Shown: positions 1 through 10,284, counted from the stretch's first letter. The stretch is DNA of 64,000 nucleotides from Pseudopyrenochaeta lycopersici (GCA_003313425.1 NHZP01000045.1:248001-312000); one strand, 5' to 3'. The notes: generated from the sequence alone by a model not told the origin. A program made the numbers and translations.

Positions 1-1
1 T

Positions 2-877
2 GAAGAAGATGCGCGAGCTATAGGGAGCTCGAAGGCTCAACTACGCTATATCTATGCACGCCTTGAAGGAACAGCAAAAATCAACGTTACTACATACTAC
101 GAGATGGCAAACAAACAAGAGTCTCCAAATCCTCGCGAACTTCTTCACCGTCTTGACCTCCTCTACGGTGAGCGCAACCGGAAAGAAAAAGCAATCCAGA
201 ATCTACATTCCATTCGCCAGAAAGAAGACGAGACCTTCATATCCTTCTACCCCCGGTTCGAAAGGGAGATAGCCAACGCTGACGCAGAGGGATGGGACGA
301 CGTCGCTAAGACATCCTATCTGCGCAACGCGCTCAACAACAAGATGAGAGACAAGCTAGTAGGTACATCAGGAGGCGACAACCATACATATATGGGATTT
401 GTCCAAAAGTGCGCAAACCTAAGTAACGACATGGAGCTATATGGCCAGTGGACGAAGAAGAGAAGCGTTATCAGAGACGCCCAAGTACCTACGTTGCCAA
501 CAACTACTAGTAGCAAGGCCGCCATGCAATTCAACCGCGAAGACATGATGGAATGGGAACCAACACCACCTACTCCAACCCAAGTGAACACTGTCCGCCT
601 CCGCGACAAAGGCAACGTAAACGGATACCCTTCAAAGCGTCCGGAAGACCAAGAGCTACTTGGGAAACGAGCAAAGTGGGTTGGCCAGGAAGAGATTGAC
701 GCTCGACGCCGTGAAGGGCGTTGCCTTCGATGCGGCCGCAGCCGGTGCCGAATAGTAACATGCCCGCTAGCAGCCGCTATCCGACCAATGTACACCAGCG
801 TCAAAGCCGCGTTAAGCGCCGCGGTTACAAGCGCTGCTATTGAAGACGAGCTAGACGAAGCTGACAAAGAGCAATAG
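2..877 (+). CDS. gag: Gag polyprotein (partial, 5' end outside window)
   Basis: The frame is open from base 2 to a TAG at 875-877, so the ATG at 104 is probably internal. It is the structural capsid/nucleocapsid protein of the gypsy element. The central part matches the retrotransposon gag capsid region (about codons 30-130, with the sequence around FYPRFE). Near the C-terminus (about nt 718-762) is a zinc knuckle-like motif, C-x2-C-x4-C-x4-C, in which the usual histidine is replaced by cysteine. The following pol frame is identical (same phase), so the TAG separates gag from pol as a single codon. The family call rests on gene order and the motif; I did not run a profile search. Confidence 0.85.
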   Translation, partial: EEDARAIGSSKAQLRYIYARLEGTAKINVTTYYEMANKQESPNPRELLHRLDLLYGERNRKEKAIQNLHSIRQKEDETFISFYPRFEREIANADAEGWDDVAKTSYLRNALNNKMRDKLVGTSGGDNHTYMGFVQKCANLSNDMELYGQWTKKRSVIRDAQVPTLPTTTSSKAAMQFNREDMMEWEPTPPTPTQVNTVRLRDKGNVNGYPSKRPEDQELLGKRAKWVGQEEIDARRREGRCLRCGRSRCRIVTCPLAAAIRPMYTSVKAALSAAVTSAAIEDELDEADKEQ

Positions 878-3800
878 GACTACGTGGCAGCTCAGAGAGA
901 ATGGAAAGAGGAAGGAAGAGCAAAGATGGACGGTGACCCCTTTTTAGTGGACGTTAGACTTAATGGAACTGACTTCGTTACCGGTCTCGTAGACTCAGGC
1001 TGCCTTTGCTACTCCGCTATAAGTGAACGACTCTTTCAATCTCTGAGATTGCCATCGTTGAAGATAGCACCGCGCCGGTTAGAAGGAGCCGCAGGGAAGA
1101 ACGCAGAATCAACGACAATCCTGAACACTATCACCTACGCCTCAATCGATATAGATGGACACCAGCAGGAGCGCATCTTCTTTTACGTAGTCCCTGGCCT
1201 CACGTACGACCTAATCCTCGGAAACCCATGGCTAGAAGATGCTGATGTCACTATCTCTACAAGACGGGGCTGCTTGGACATCGGCGTGTCTGGCATCCGC
1301 GTTTGGAACCGCAAGAAGACGTTGCGCAGGCCGCCCCAGTTCAAGGCCGCACAACTTATAGCTAGTGCGTTTCTGGCTGAAGTAAGAAGAAATCGTAGGA
1401 AGAACCGACAGGAAGGTATCAATCTTGATACAGGAGTATACGCTGTCTCGATCGCAGATATCGAGAAAGCTCTGAAGCCACGCAAACGATCGGACCCTAA
1501 GGTCAAACTGCCACCTCATTACCAGAAGTGGTTGAAGGCTTTTGATCAGCACCTAGCGGAGAAGCTACCACCTCACAGGGAGGGTGTCGATCTGCACATT
1601 GAGATTGAGAAAGACCAGAACGGATCTGAAAAAACGATTCCTTGGGGACCTCTCTACGGCATGGGCCGAGAAGAACTGCTCGTATTAAGGAAGACTCTCA
1701 CTGAGCTGTTAGATAAAGAGTTCATTCGAGCCAGCAACTCGCCGGCTGCCGCGCCAGTGTTAATGGTCAAAAAGCCCGGAGGAGGAGTCCGATTCTGCGT
1801 AGACTATCGTGGCCTGAACAACATCACTAAGAAGGACCGCTACCCACTCCCGTTGTTCACTGAAACATTGAGAAACGTAGCGAAGGCGCGATGGTTCACG
1901 AAGCTTGACGTCATTGCAGCATTCCACAAGATACGACTAGCGAAAGGAGAAGAATGGAAAACAGCCTTCCGGACGAGATACGGATTGTTCGAATGGCGCG
2001 TAGTTCCTTTTGGATTAACAGGAGCACCCGCTGCCTTTCAGCGGTATATAAATAGTGTTCTGCAGGATTACTTGGACGACTTTGTATCTGCATACATCGA
2101 CGACATCCTGATTTACTCCTCAGGGTCCCTCCAAGACCACCGGCAGAAGGTTGGAAGAGTCCTTCAACGTCTGATGGACGCCGGACTCCAGATTGATATT
2201 GACAAGTGTGAGTTCGAAACTAAGAGAGTCAAATACCTTGGATACATTATTGAGGCAGAAGTCGGAATACGAGTTGACCCCGACAAGATTGCCGCCATAC
2301 GTGATTGGGCCACGCCATCGTCCGTGAAGGCCGTACGAGGGTTTATTGGATTCGCCAACTTTTACCGAGTTTTTATACCAGAGTTCTCCGATATCGCTGA
2401 ACCCCTCACTAATCTAACAAGAAAGGACGTCCCCTTCCGATGGGACGAAGCGTGTCAAGAAGCATTTGAGAAGATCAAAGAGCTCCTTATCACAGCACCA
2501 ATATTGGCTCATTTTGATCCAGAAAAGGAGACCTTGTTGGAAGCAGATTCGTCTGGACACGCTACTGGTGGCTTACTCTTACAGAAGGACAAGAACAGCA
2601 ATTGGCAACCTGTTGCTTATTATTCTAAGAAGCACTCAGCGACAGAAGCTAATTACCCAATCCACGATAAGGAGCTCCTTGCTATCGTCCGTTGTTTGGA
2701 AGCCTGGGAGCCAGAGTTGCACATGGTTAAGCACTTCACTATCTTAACTGATCACAAGAACCTGAAATACTTTTACACTGAGAGACAACTATCAGAGAGA
2801 CAAGTGCGCTGGTCAGAATTCCTCTCAAGGTTCAACTTCACCCTCGAATGGAAGCCCGGGAAGATGATGGGAAAGCCTGACGCATTGTCACGACGAGAAC
2901 AGGACCTGCCCGCCAACTATGACGACGAACGCCTCCGATCTCGGTTCAAACGGCTCTTTCAGAATAAGCACCTCAGGAACACTCAAGTCCTATCTCTCGC
3001 CTCATCACTAACCAATATCGATTTTGCGAAGAGTGTACGACTGTTCGAAGATGACCAAATGCAAGAACTATGGCATAAGAGTCGACAGCAGGACAAACTC
3101 TACCGAGAGCTCACTACCCTGGTAATACGCAAAGAGAGAAACCTTCCAGTAGATCTGCAGAAAGAGAAATCCGTAAGCATGGCGGAATGCTCCGTGGACG
3201 AGAGAGGCTTGCTACGATTTCGAGGAAGGATCTGGATTCCAAATTGCGAACCACTACGCACCCAGATCATTCAAAATATCCACGACTCGCATATTACTGG
3301 ACACCCTGGGAGAGATCTCACCTACGCAATCCTATCAAGGCAGTTCTTTTGGTCGGGTGCTGCGAGTGACGTGCGACAATTTGTTCGAAACTGCGAAGTG
3401 TGCGGGAGAAACACTATATGGAGGGAGACGAAGAAGGGCCTCCTCAAGCCAATGCCAATACCTGAACGTATCTGGGGGGAAATCTCCATCGACTTTATCA
3501 CGGACTTGCCGCTATCAGGGCGAGACAATGCTCCAAGCTGCATGGTTCTGACAGATCGGCTTACAAAAGGAGTAGAACTAGAGAGTATGCACGATCTCTC
3601 CGCTGAAGCAGTCGCACAAAGGCTCTTTGAACGCCACTACCCAATTCATGGCATCCCTACTGCAATCACGAGCGATAGAGGCCCTCAATTTGTCAGCGAT
3701 CTATGGAGATATTTTTGCAGACTCTTAAATATCGAGCAACGACTATCAACTGCTTATCACCCACAAACTGATGGTGCTACTGAACGGATGAACCAAGAGA

Positions 3801-4564
3801 TTGAGAAGATGATTCGCATTTGGGCAACCTACACGCAGGAGAACTGGTCAACACTCCTGCCTATTATTATGGGAGCGATCAACAACCGAGAGGCATCATC
3901 TACAGGACTAAGCCCTTTTTTCTTTATGCACGGATACCATAACGAGCCAATACAGCTTGTTGAAGAGCGCACAATCCAGGACCGAACAAAGAAGGATGGC
4001 GAAGTACTAGCAGAAGATTTCCTTAAAAGACTTCAAGACGCAACAGAATGGGCCCAAGCTGCAATAGCTATGGCACAGGAGAAACAACAACACCAAGCTA
4101 ACAGAACCCGAACAGCAGCACCGCAGTACAAGGAGGGAGACTGGGTATTCCTTAACCTGAGGAATGTAAAAACATCAAGACCCTCGAAGAAGCTAGACTG
4201 GTTGCATGGCAAGTACCGAGTTGTACGACAAGTTAGCTCCCACGCATATAAGCTTGACGTTCCTGGTAGGATACATCCCGTTTTCCACGTTGATGTACTA
4301 CGGCCTGCACCAAACGATCCCCTCCCATCCCAGAAGACTGGGGACAGCCAACCAGGGCCCTTACTTATTGACGGAGAGGAAGCCTGGCTAGTTGAGCGAA
4401 TATTAGACGAAAGGGCTACAAGGCGGGGCCGAAGACACTTTAAAGAAGCACGTGTGAAGTGGGTTGACTATGCGGACCCAACCTGGGAGCCAGTTGAGAA
4501 TGTGCGTAAGACTGAGGCATGGAAGCTATGGACGAAGACGCGCAGAAAGGGAGGAGGGGGGTAA
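878..4564 (+). CDS. pol: Pol polyprotein: protease, RT, RNase H, integrase, chromodomain
   Basis: About 1,228 codons in the same frame as gag after the UAG; the first in-frame ATG is at 926, so expression is by stop readthrough or internal initiation. Counting residues from nt 884: aspartic protease LVDSG near residue 38; reverse transcriptase with FCVDYRGLN and the catalytic YIDD near 404; RNase H with EADSSGHATGG and LTDHKNLKYF; integrase zinc region (HITGH ... CEVC); integrase catalytic D near 868, D near 929 and E 36 residues later (D-x35-E); C-terminal chromodomain with WVDYADPTWEP. All catalytic residues I looked for are present and there are no internal stops, so the element could be active or very young. 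Integrase with a C-terminal chromodomain defines a chromovirus, which typically targets heterochromatin. Confidence 0.95.
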   Translation, partial: DYVAAQREWKEEGRAKMDGDPFLVDVRLNGTDFVTGLVDSGCLCYSAISERLFQSLRLPSLKIAPRRLEGAAGKNAESTTILNTITYASIDIDGHQQERIFFYVVPGLTYDLILGNPWLEDADVTISTRRGCLDIGVSGIRVWNRKKTLRRPPQFKAAQLIASAFLAEVRRNRRKNRQEGINLDTGVYAVSIADIEKALKPRKRSDPKVKLPPHYQKWLKAFDQHLAEKLPPHREGVDLHIEIEKDQNGSEKTIPWGPLYGMGREELLVLRKTLTELLDKEFIRASNSPAAAPVLMVKKPGGGVRFCVDYRGLNNITKKDRYPLPLFTETLRNVAKARWFTKLDVIAAFHKIRLAKGEEWKTAFRTRYGLFEWRVVPFGLTGAPAAFQRYINSVLQDYLDDFVSAYIDDILIYSSGSLQDHRQKVGRVLQRLMDAGLQIDIDKCEFETKRVKYLGYIIEAEVGIRVDPDKIAAIRDWATPSSVKAVRGFIGFANFYRVFIPEFSDIAEPLTNLTRKDVPFRWDEACQEAFEKIKELLITAPILAHFDPEKETLLEADSSGHATGGLLLQKDKNSNWQPVAYYSKKHSATEANYPIHDKELLAIVRCLEAWEPELHMVKHFTILTDHKNLKYFYTERQLSERQVRWSEFLSRFNFTLEWKPGKMMGKPDALSRREQDLPANYDDERLRSRFKRLFQNKHLRNTQVLSLASSLTNIDFAKSVRLFEDDQMQELWHKSRQQDKLYRELTTLVIRKERNLPVDLQKEKSVSMAECSVDERGLLRFRGRIWIPNCEPLRTQIIQNIHDSHITGHPGRDLTYAILSRQFFWSGAASDVRQFVRNCEVCGRNTIWRETKKGLLKPMPIPERIWGEISIDFITDLPLSGRDNAPSCMVLTDRLTKGVELESMHDLSAEAVAQRLFERHYPIHGIPTAITSDRGPQFVSDLWRYFCRLLNIEQRLSTAYHPQTDGATERMNQEIEKMIRIWATYTQENWSTLLPIIMGAINNREASSTGLSPFFFMHGYHNEPIQLVEERTIQDRTKKDGEVLAEDFLKRLQDATEWAQAAIAMAQEKQQHQANRTRTAAPQYKEGDWVFLNLRNVKTSRPSKKLDWLHGKYRVVRQVSSHAYKLDVPGRIHPVFHVDVLRPAPNDPLPSQKTGDSQPGPLLIDGEEAWLVERILDERATRRGRRHFKEARVKWVDYADPTWEPVENVRKTEAWKLWTKTRRKGGGG

Positions 4565-4723
4565 TGTAACGGGCTAGGCCAGTGCTCGAGGCTGCGCCGT
4601 CGTGCACGGATATACGGCTCGTGCACGGAAAACTTTGTACCTCGCGTGGCACCCAATTCTCCTCTTTTCTTCCTATCTTGGTTGTAGATAGCATCTGGAC
4701 TAGATAGCTGGAATCCAGTTACT
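4565..4723 (+). repeat. Putative 3' LTR (right end uncertain)
   Basis: It starts with TGTAACGGGC directly after the pol stop and a G/A-rich polypurine tract. A CT-rich stretch follows near 4655-4680. The end is placed at GTTACT as a degenerate partner of the TGTAAC start; CTCACA near 4736 is another candidate. The 5' LTR is needed to settle it. Confidence 0.5.
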
Positions 4724-4861
4724 AGAGACCGCTCACAGTGGACGACAAAGGATAAGGCGACGGGCAAGGAGACTAAGAAGACCAACATCATTCTCTGGGA
4801 AGTCAAGTGGATCGACGGGAAGAGGAAGCTCACTGGACAGACTGAAGTGGAGACCGTGTAA
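4706..4861 (+). other. Possible terminal exon of a host gene next to the retrotransposon
   Basis: An open frame with amino-acid-like composition (Lys/Trp/Thr-rich, including NIILWEVKWIDGKRKL) runs to TAA at 4859-4861. Its frame is open back to 4688, where a TAG occurs. Its position beside the presumed LTR end suggests the C-terminus of a plus-strand host gene whose upstream part lies left of the element, either cut by the insertion or joined through an intron. I do not recognise the protein, and it could also be non-coding. Confidence 0.35.
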
Positions 4862-5135
4862 GGACCGCACCGACGTAGCTTTGTCGACTCGTGCGATCTC
4901 GTTCCTTCATCGCGTAGATCAATCAAAACAATCACCCTTTTGAAATGGCATGTCTGTCAGGAGTACTTTCCAAGCATATGAAGGGCATAAGTTTCATTCT
5001 TTTAGCCTAGCGTAGGCGATATATGTAAAAGGTATCATCATGTCCAGTTTCGCCCATGTCCATACGAGTCCATCCATTCTTCATTACCCTGCAAATCCCG
5101 TTGTCATGCACGTGTCTTCATCATAAGTTCAAGCA
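4862..5135. other. Intergenic, nothing recognised
   Basis: Probable 3' flank shared by the preceding exon fragment and the convergent minus-strand BIM1-like gene. There is no ORF of note. Confidence 0.5.
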
Positions 5136-5982
5136 TCATAGGAGACCCCAGACCAAAAGACCAGCAAACAATCCACTGCTGATAGCTGGCGTCAAGCCAC
5201 TCGCAGCACCCGAGCTTCCACTTGGGGCAGCAGATCCTGATGGTGTTGGCGAGGCCGATTGCGAGGAATTGGTGTTGGCATTCTGGATAGCGACGCCACT
5301 GACGCCTGTGCCGTTCTTGCATTGATCATCGGAGAGGAGTTGAGCGGTGGAGTTGAAGCGGATATCAGCGCACTTTTTGACGTTAGCCTAAATTCCCGAC
5401 ATTGCTACAAAATATAAATGTAGTAGGACATGGCATGTACTTACGTTGTAAAGTGCACTTCCAGAGTGCCCAAGCTGAATGACCTGGATACTCGCCTGAA
5501 GTCCCTCAATTCTGCTGTCGTCCAAGCCTGAATAGCCGGCCGCCTTGAAGCCAGCCTCCAGATTCGCCTTACCGGCCTCCTTAAGACAGAAGATACCGGC
5601 ACCTGTCTGGTTAAACAGCTCCACAAGACTGATGTTGAAGTTTGTCGCGTTGGAGCCCAGGGCGAGATTTATCGACGTCAGAGCATGCTCGTGGCTGCCA
5701 TTGATGACTACAGAGCCGCCCGACGGAGGCCAGAGAGTGCGATTGGCAATGTCGGTAGTCTCATTGACGTTGGCGCCTGCAATTAGTGAGTACATGTGAT
5801 TAGGGCTCGAGGGCTAATGAAGCTTTTGATGGGAGAGTGAGTGAGTGAGGCATACAAGGGTAGATCCATTGACTTGCTGGTGCAACAAAGGAGCTGCCAC
5901 GCCAGAGAGGTTGGAGGAGACGGAAATGCGCGTCTACGCCTGCCGCCATGGCAGCGACTGCCAGAATGGTAGAAGAGAGCAT
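5136..5982 (-). CDS. BIM1/X325-like (LPMO-fold) GPI-anchored copper-binding protein
   Basis: Three exons: 5982-5856, 5776-5445 and 5387-5136; introns 5777-5855 (GTATGC..GCAG) and 5388-5444 (GTAAGT..TTAG); 236 aa. The start at 5982 is chosen because it opens a good signal peptide (residues 1-18) cleaved to leave His19 as the mature N-terminus (HFRLLQP), the copper-coordinating histidine typical of X325/BIM1 proteins. The conserved pattern continues with RGSSF, YPCANVNETT, LWPPSGG, a Cys mid-domain and the final KKCADIRF. A Ser/Pro/Gly-rich linker and a hydrophobic tail ending GLLVWGLL indicate a GPI anchor. Family members are LPMO-like in fold but do not cleave polysaccharide; Cryptococcus BIM1 helps copper uptake. 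Residues ligating copper after His19 were not verified. Confidence 0.85.
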
Positions 5983-6842
5983 TCTGGGAATTCTTTTGAG
6001 CTTCGTGGTCAAGGTAGAGAAATTGTGGTCAATTGGTAAGCTCAAGGCCGTAGGGTAAGACAGGGAAGCGTGCAGCTCCTTCACGCGCACCTGCCGTGGT
6101 CTTTATACGTGCAAGGCTTGTGCCTTCTCTTCACGCCGTGCTGCTCCTTCCCGCGGCGCCATCTTACATTTTTCCCGTACTAAAGCACACGCGATGTTTG
6201 TTTGCATGCCACCTTCCGCCTCCACGGCCCTGGGAAGCGAGACTGCATGTTTCTAGGCCCGGTCGATCCAATCAATCTATGAGTTGCAGTCGTGCAAGAC
6301 TGGAAATATTCACAGACGGCGTACCATCAGCGAATGGGTGTCGAGCACTGGTGGATGTGGCGCGAGCTATAGCTACCGACCCTGCATGCGGACCCTAGAG
6401 AAATGTGCTCATGAGCAAGTTTTGGGCTTGGCACCAACCATAGCTTTGCTTGCTTGTTGCTGGAAGAAGACCAGGACGGGAATGATTAGACGAATAGTGC
6501 AAAGCGACAGAGCTAAAATCACTGGAAAAAGTGTGGTGCGAAAACTGAACGAGCGTTTGACCATCTCTGGTGATGCAATCGTTGGTGTTGAGGCGGAGGT
6601 AGACTGAGTCCGGTTGGTCCCAGGGGTCAAGCGACTAGTCTGGAGGGGGTTAGGCGAGCAGTTGATGGCGGGGCATGATTGTAGCACAAACAGAACTCAT
6701 AGAAGGAAAGTGAAGAGGAAAGACAACCCTTGCAAGGGATTCAAATGTAATTTTGGTATCATGAACTCCCATCATCTACGCCGAGATGCCCATTAATGGA
6801 ACGCCGTATGGAATGCCCGCCAAAGATGCATATTATACCTAC
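5983..6842. other. Intergenic, nothing recognised
   Basis: Shared region between two minus-strand genes: promoter side of the BIM1-like gene and 3' flank of the next gene. Short ORFs on both strands lack recognisable domains. Confidence 0.5.
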
Positions 6843-8687
6843 TCAAAACATACTGCTCTTCTTCTTTTTCAATTTCTCGGCGTTGGTCTCACTCTGCGTC
6901 CTCAGCCCCCAGAAGCTCTTCTTCGCTTTTGGCTGGCCCTGTGGCTTCGCCAATCCGTTGCTGAAGAAGCTGCTATGGCTCGCCATGGGCCGATGTCCAC
7001 CCCCAGCCTGCAAATATGGGGCCTGCAGGTACGGTGTCTGCATCTGCACCCTCGGGGGTTGTGTGGGTACTGGTGCAGGCCGCGAAGCTTGGGGCTGGGT
7101 AGGTCGTTGCGTTGTCCATTGGCCTTGGACGAGGGGTGCCGAGTGTCGTTGGGGTGGGTTGGAGGGGCCGAGGAGATTGCTCTGGTCGCCAAACTGCCTC
7201 CTGAGTCGTTCCGTCTCTTTGTCAACTTCAGCCTGCTTTCGCCGCCGTTCCTTCTCTTCTCGTTCTTTCTGCTTTGCTTCCTGCTCGAGGAATTGAATTG
7301 TTTTGCGCTCTTCTTCTGCCTCTTGCTTCCTACGTGCTTTGCGGCTGGCTTCGGCTTGTCGCTTTTGCTCGCGTGCTTCGGCTTCGACTTGGGCTTTGAG
7401 GCGTGCGGTTTCAGCATCAATCTCCCATTGTGCTCGTGGATCTAATCGTGGGGGTTGCTTGGGGGGCTGAGGCGTCTGCTGTGGCTGGTGCTGTGGCGGC
7501 CTCTGTGATAGCTGTTGCTGCTGCTGCTGCTGAGGCGGCCGCTGTGGTTGTGGAGGTCGCTGCAACTGCTGCTGCGGCTGACTTGGACGGCCTTGATTGG
7601 TCGCAAGCGGCGGAAGAGACGAGCGCTTTGCAGCGTTGTTGTTGCTTGAGTACGAAGGTGGAGGAACTTGAGCGTTGATGGCGGCGCCTCCTGCAGGCTG
7701 GAGGGGCACCTTCTCAGGTGGGTATTGCGAGGGTCCAGTGTATGCGGGCGGTGGTGGAGGTTGTGGAGTCATGACAGGCGGCGTAACGTGAGGACCTTCC
7801 AATGGCGATGATCCCTTCCTTGCGCGCAGCCCACCGCTGTTCTTTCGCACTGCGGCACTGATGATGTGGAACTGCTCGTTCGGGTCGCTGAGGAATAGAT
7901 CGCGTATGACTGCCGCACCCAGCAGCAGAGCCACCTCCAAGCCTTTGTAGTCCTCGAGCTCGATGCGGTAGAGATTCGGCTCCATGATGGACAGCTCCCT
8001 CAGGCCCGAGAACAGGGCGACGGCAATGTCCGGCTCCTTGCTCTTCTTCGCCTTCTTGCCCGTCGGATCCGTCGACTTGCCCGTCATGTAGCACGTCATG
8101 TCCTTGCCGATCCTGCCCTCCTTCTTCCAGACGAAGTTGACGCGGGGGGTGTTTGCGTTCGCGCCCGGGTCGCCCAGTGTGCGGTCGAGGTCAGAGTTAC
8201 TGGGCACCCTGAAGCTCACCTGGGGCAGGCTGAACTCCCAGCTGACGGTGCTGCTCCATTTGCTCGTCTGCTGGCGCACGATGACCTGCGAGTCGGGGTT
8301 GTACAGCTGGATGGCGAACTCGGTGGGGTAGATGGGCTGCGGCGGGGGCGGCACTCCGCCGTTTCTGCGGATCTCGTCCTGCGAGAGGGTTGGGTGCGAC
8401 CAGCCCGGCTTCGCCAGCACCTCGCCATACAGAATCTCCGGACTGTGCGAATCAAACAAGGCTACGGCGTACGTGTTCTTCGCATCGTTGGACGCCGGGT
8501 CGACGTGGTGGAGGGCGTACTGGGCGTCCGGCTCGGAGCCATTCTGGGTGAAGTAAAAGGCTTCGTGGTGCTTGACCTTGTCCGTCGAGGGCTTGAGGAA
8601 GAAAGCTGGCGGCCGTTAGTTCTGCGTGTGCGAAGCTGCGAGGTCGAGGCCGGGGCCGGGCATACTGGGGAGATTCTCGTCTAGCAT
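6843..8687 (-). CDS. Conserved hypothetical protein: N-terminal folded domain, Pro/Gln-rich linker, coiled coil
   Basis: Two exons: 8687-8666 (22 nt, starting MLDENLP) and 8605-6843; intron 8606-8665 (GTATGC..CCAG); 594 aa. The small first exon is inferred because the main frame is open upstream of its first possible start and joins in phase at a good acceptor. Residues about 1-260 look globular (FYFTQNG, YNPDSQVIVRQQ, YRIELEDYKGLEVALLLGA). A Pro/Gln-rich stretch with a poly-Gln run follows (about 310-400), then a highly charged Ala/Glu/Arg/Lys coiled coil (about 400-475), a second Pro/Gln-rich part and a lysine-rich tail ending KKKKSSMF. The architecture suggests a scaffold or cytoskeletal/trafficking factor, but I do not recognise the family and assign no function. 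Confidence 0.8.
7460..7620 (-). repeat. CAG/CTG-rich poly-Gln tract inside the coiled-coil gene
   Basis: Runs of CTG on the plus strand (CAG on the coding strand), near 7501-7530 in particular, encode a Gln/Pro-rich segment with seven consecutive Gln. It is a likely length-variable microsatellite. Confidence 0.7.
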
Positions 8688-9954
8688 TGCGTCATGTCGC
8701 AATTGTCTTCGTGCAATGGGGGTATTCTCGTCTTGCCAAGCGAGGTCGAGAGGTCAAGTGCTTCTTGTCCCCTCTGGATCAGCAGCCTGGCTTTGGTTTT
8801 ATCGCAGCCCTCATACGCGTTCTGTGAGGCTGTGACGGGTTGACCCTGCGCTTGTGCCAGCCCTGCCGTCCAATCATCGTCACCTCGCCAGCAAGCCCCG
8901 CCCAGGGCCTATTCTTAGCCTCCTGCTATGCGAACCATCCACTCCCAGCGTCTTGGACGCCCCTGTAACTCGCCAATGCTTCAAATCTTTTTCTTCTCTC
9001 GTCCGGCACCGAGTAGCTTTGCGCGCGCATCTTGTCTGCTCTGCGCTCTGGCGCCAAGTGAGCCCGTAGCATTTAGATGATGCTTGCGCAACCCATTGCC
9101 AAACATGTTTCACCCACGGCCAGCGACCCGCTACACAGCCTCTCCACGAAACAGCCGCAGCCCACCGTCGCAGCATTGATAATCGACGCCATGTGCACCA
9201 TATGCAGACTCTCCACGCAAGGCAGAATCTACCATGACCTCAGTCATCTCTTTCGACCATGGTATTGAAGAAGGTTTGGCGGCTGAAAGCTCGCAGTAGA
9301 TTACCTCCACTCCACACTCTCTTGGAACATACGCGTCTTTCTACGCTCGACATGGTGAAGTCGTCGCAACAGTTGCTGCTTTTGGCTGTCCACCTATCAC
9401 CGTCCAGGTACCCACTCGATGAATAATATGTTCCAACATCTGTGAGCGTCCAGATCACGTCTAAGTGATGTCATCGAGATGTGGCCGCGAAATCGCGTCT
9501 TAGGGTCTCGCCAGGCAAACAACAAGGCTGATGCATTGGAGCCCGTTGGCTTGACGAACGCCCAGGTGTTGCTGACGAATGCAGAGACGCGGAGGATGGC
9601 TGCCTGCCTGCCTGACTGAAGCGTCAATGAGACGAGTGGAGATGTGTTTGTGAATCGGGGCAGGAATAGAGAGATATTGTCAGCCTAGTAGGCGTGGAGT
9701 GCCGATGTGAGTGCCCAAGGAAAATGTAACTTGAATGAGCTAAGACGATTGTTCGTCACTCTGCTCAGTACCCTTTCTTGAGCCTTGAACAACGGTGCAT
9801 CCGAGGCAGGTGGTCAGTTAATCAAATCCATGTATGCCTAGATACAGCGCAGTAATCATCTTGACGTCTTCCTTTCATCATCGCCCTCCATGTACCCTTG
9901 GAGCCCTTTCATATCATGTCTCTCCCTCCCGGAGCAACCAAAACCCCTCAACAC
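8688..9954. other. Intergenic, nothing convincing
   Basis: Contains the 5' flank of the coiled-coil gene. Several short ORFs on both strands lack domain-like composition or splice partners. Confidence 0.5.
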
Positions 9955-10284
9955 TTACTCTTCATCACCATCATCATCCCCACCGTCACTTGGCTCGTCG
10001 TCCGAATCAGCAATTTCAGTGGGACTGCTCGGCGGGAGGGCAAGTGCCTCCTCATCCTCATCGGGGACAGGCAATGCATACATCGGGCTATTGTTCTCCC
10101 GTGTCTCAGTGTCATAGTCTAATTCGTCCACCTCGCTTGGCGGATAGCTCTCATATTCCAAATTTTCCTCCAGGTCTGAGTCAATTCCTGAATCGTCGTC
10201 GGTGATGCCCTCGTCCTCTGGGGTAGGAGATCGGCCAGGTTCTTTGGAGGGCGCCCGCTTCAAGTCAGTGTCATCACTAGGCAT
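9955..10284 (-). CDS. Small acidic, probably disordered protein
   Basis: Single-exon frame of 109 aa from ATG at 10284 to a stop at 9955. It is rich in Asp, Glu, Ser and Pro throughout, with motifs such as DDDSGIDSD and DELDYD and an acidic C-terminus (GGDDDGDEE). Such composition is typical of short nuclear or chaperone-like disordered proteins, but I recognise no family. The consistent composition across the whole frame favours a real gene. Confidence 0.5.
   Translation of the reverse strand: MPSDDTDLKRAPSKEPGRSPTPEDEGITDDDSGIDSDLEENLEYESYPPSEVDELDYDTETRENNSPMYALPVPDEDEEALALPPSSPTEIADSDDEPSDGGDDDGDEE

Larger units (their letters stand above)
1..4723 (+). mobile_element. Ty3/gypsy chromovirus, 3' portion, reading frames intact
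   Basis: Order gag - protease - reverse transcriptase - RNase H - integrase - chromodomain, followed by a purine-rich tract (about 4544-4561) and an LTR-like start (TGTAACGGGC at 4565). The 5' LTR and the gag start lie left of the window. Base composition is ordinary and no RIP-like stops occur apart from the gag/pol UAG, so this looks like a recent copy, unlike the decayed elements right of 40 kb. The right end is uncertain: GTTACT near 4718-4723 roughly mirrors the start TGTAAC, but without the 5' LTR it cannot be fixed. Confidence 0.9.

Noticed and set aside
316..867. 183-aa minus-strand ORF
   Set aside because: Antisense shadow of gag; serine/arginine-rich composition typical of a reverse frame.
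6786..7445. 219-aa plus-strand ORF
   Set aside because: Lies antisense to the charged C-terminus of the coiled-coil gene; Leu/Phe-rich content is the complement of Glu/Lys codons.
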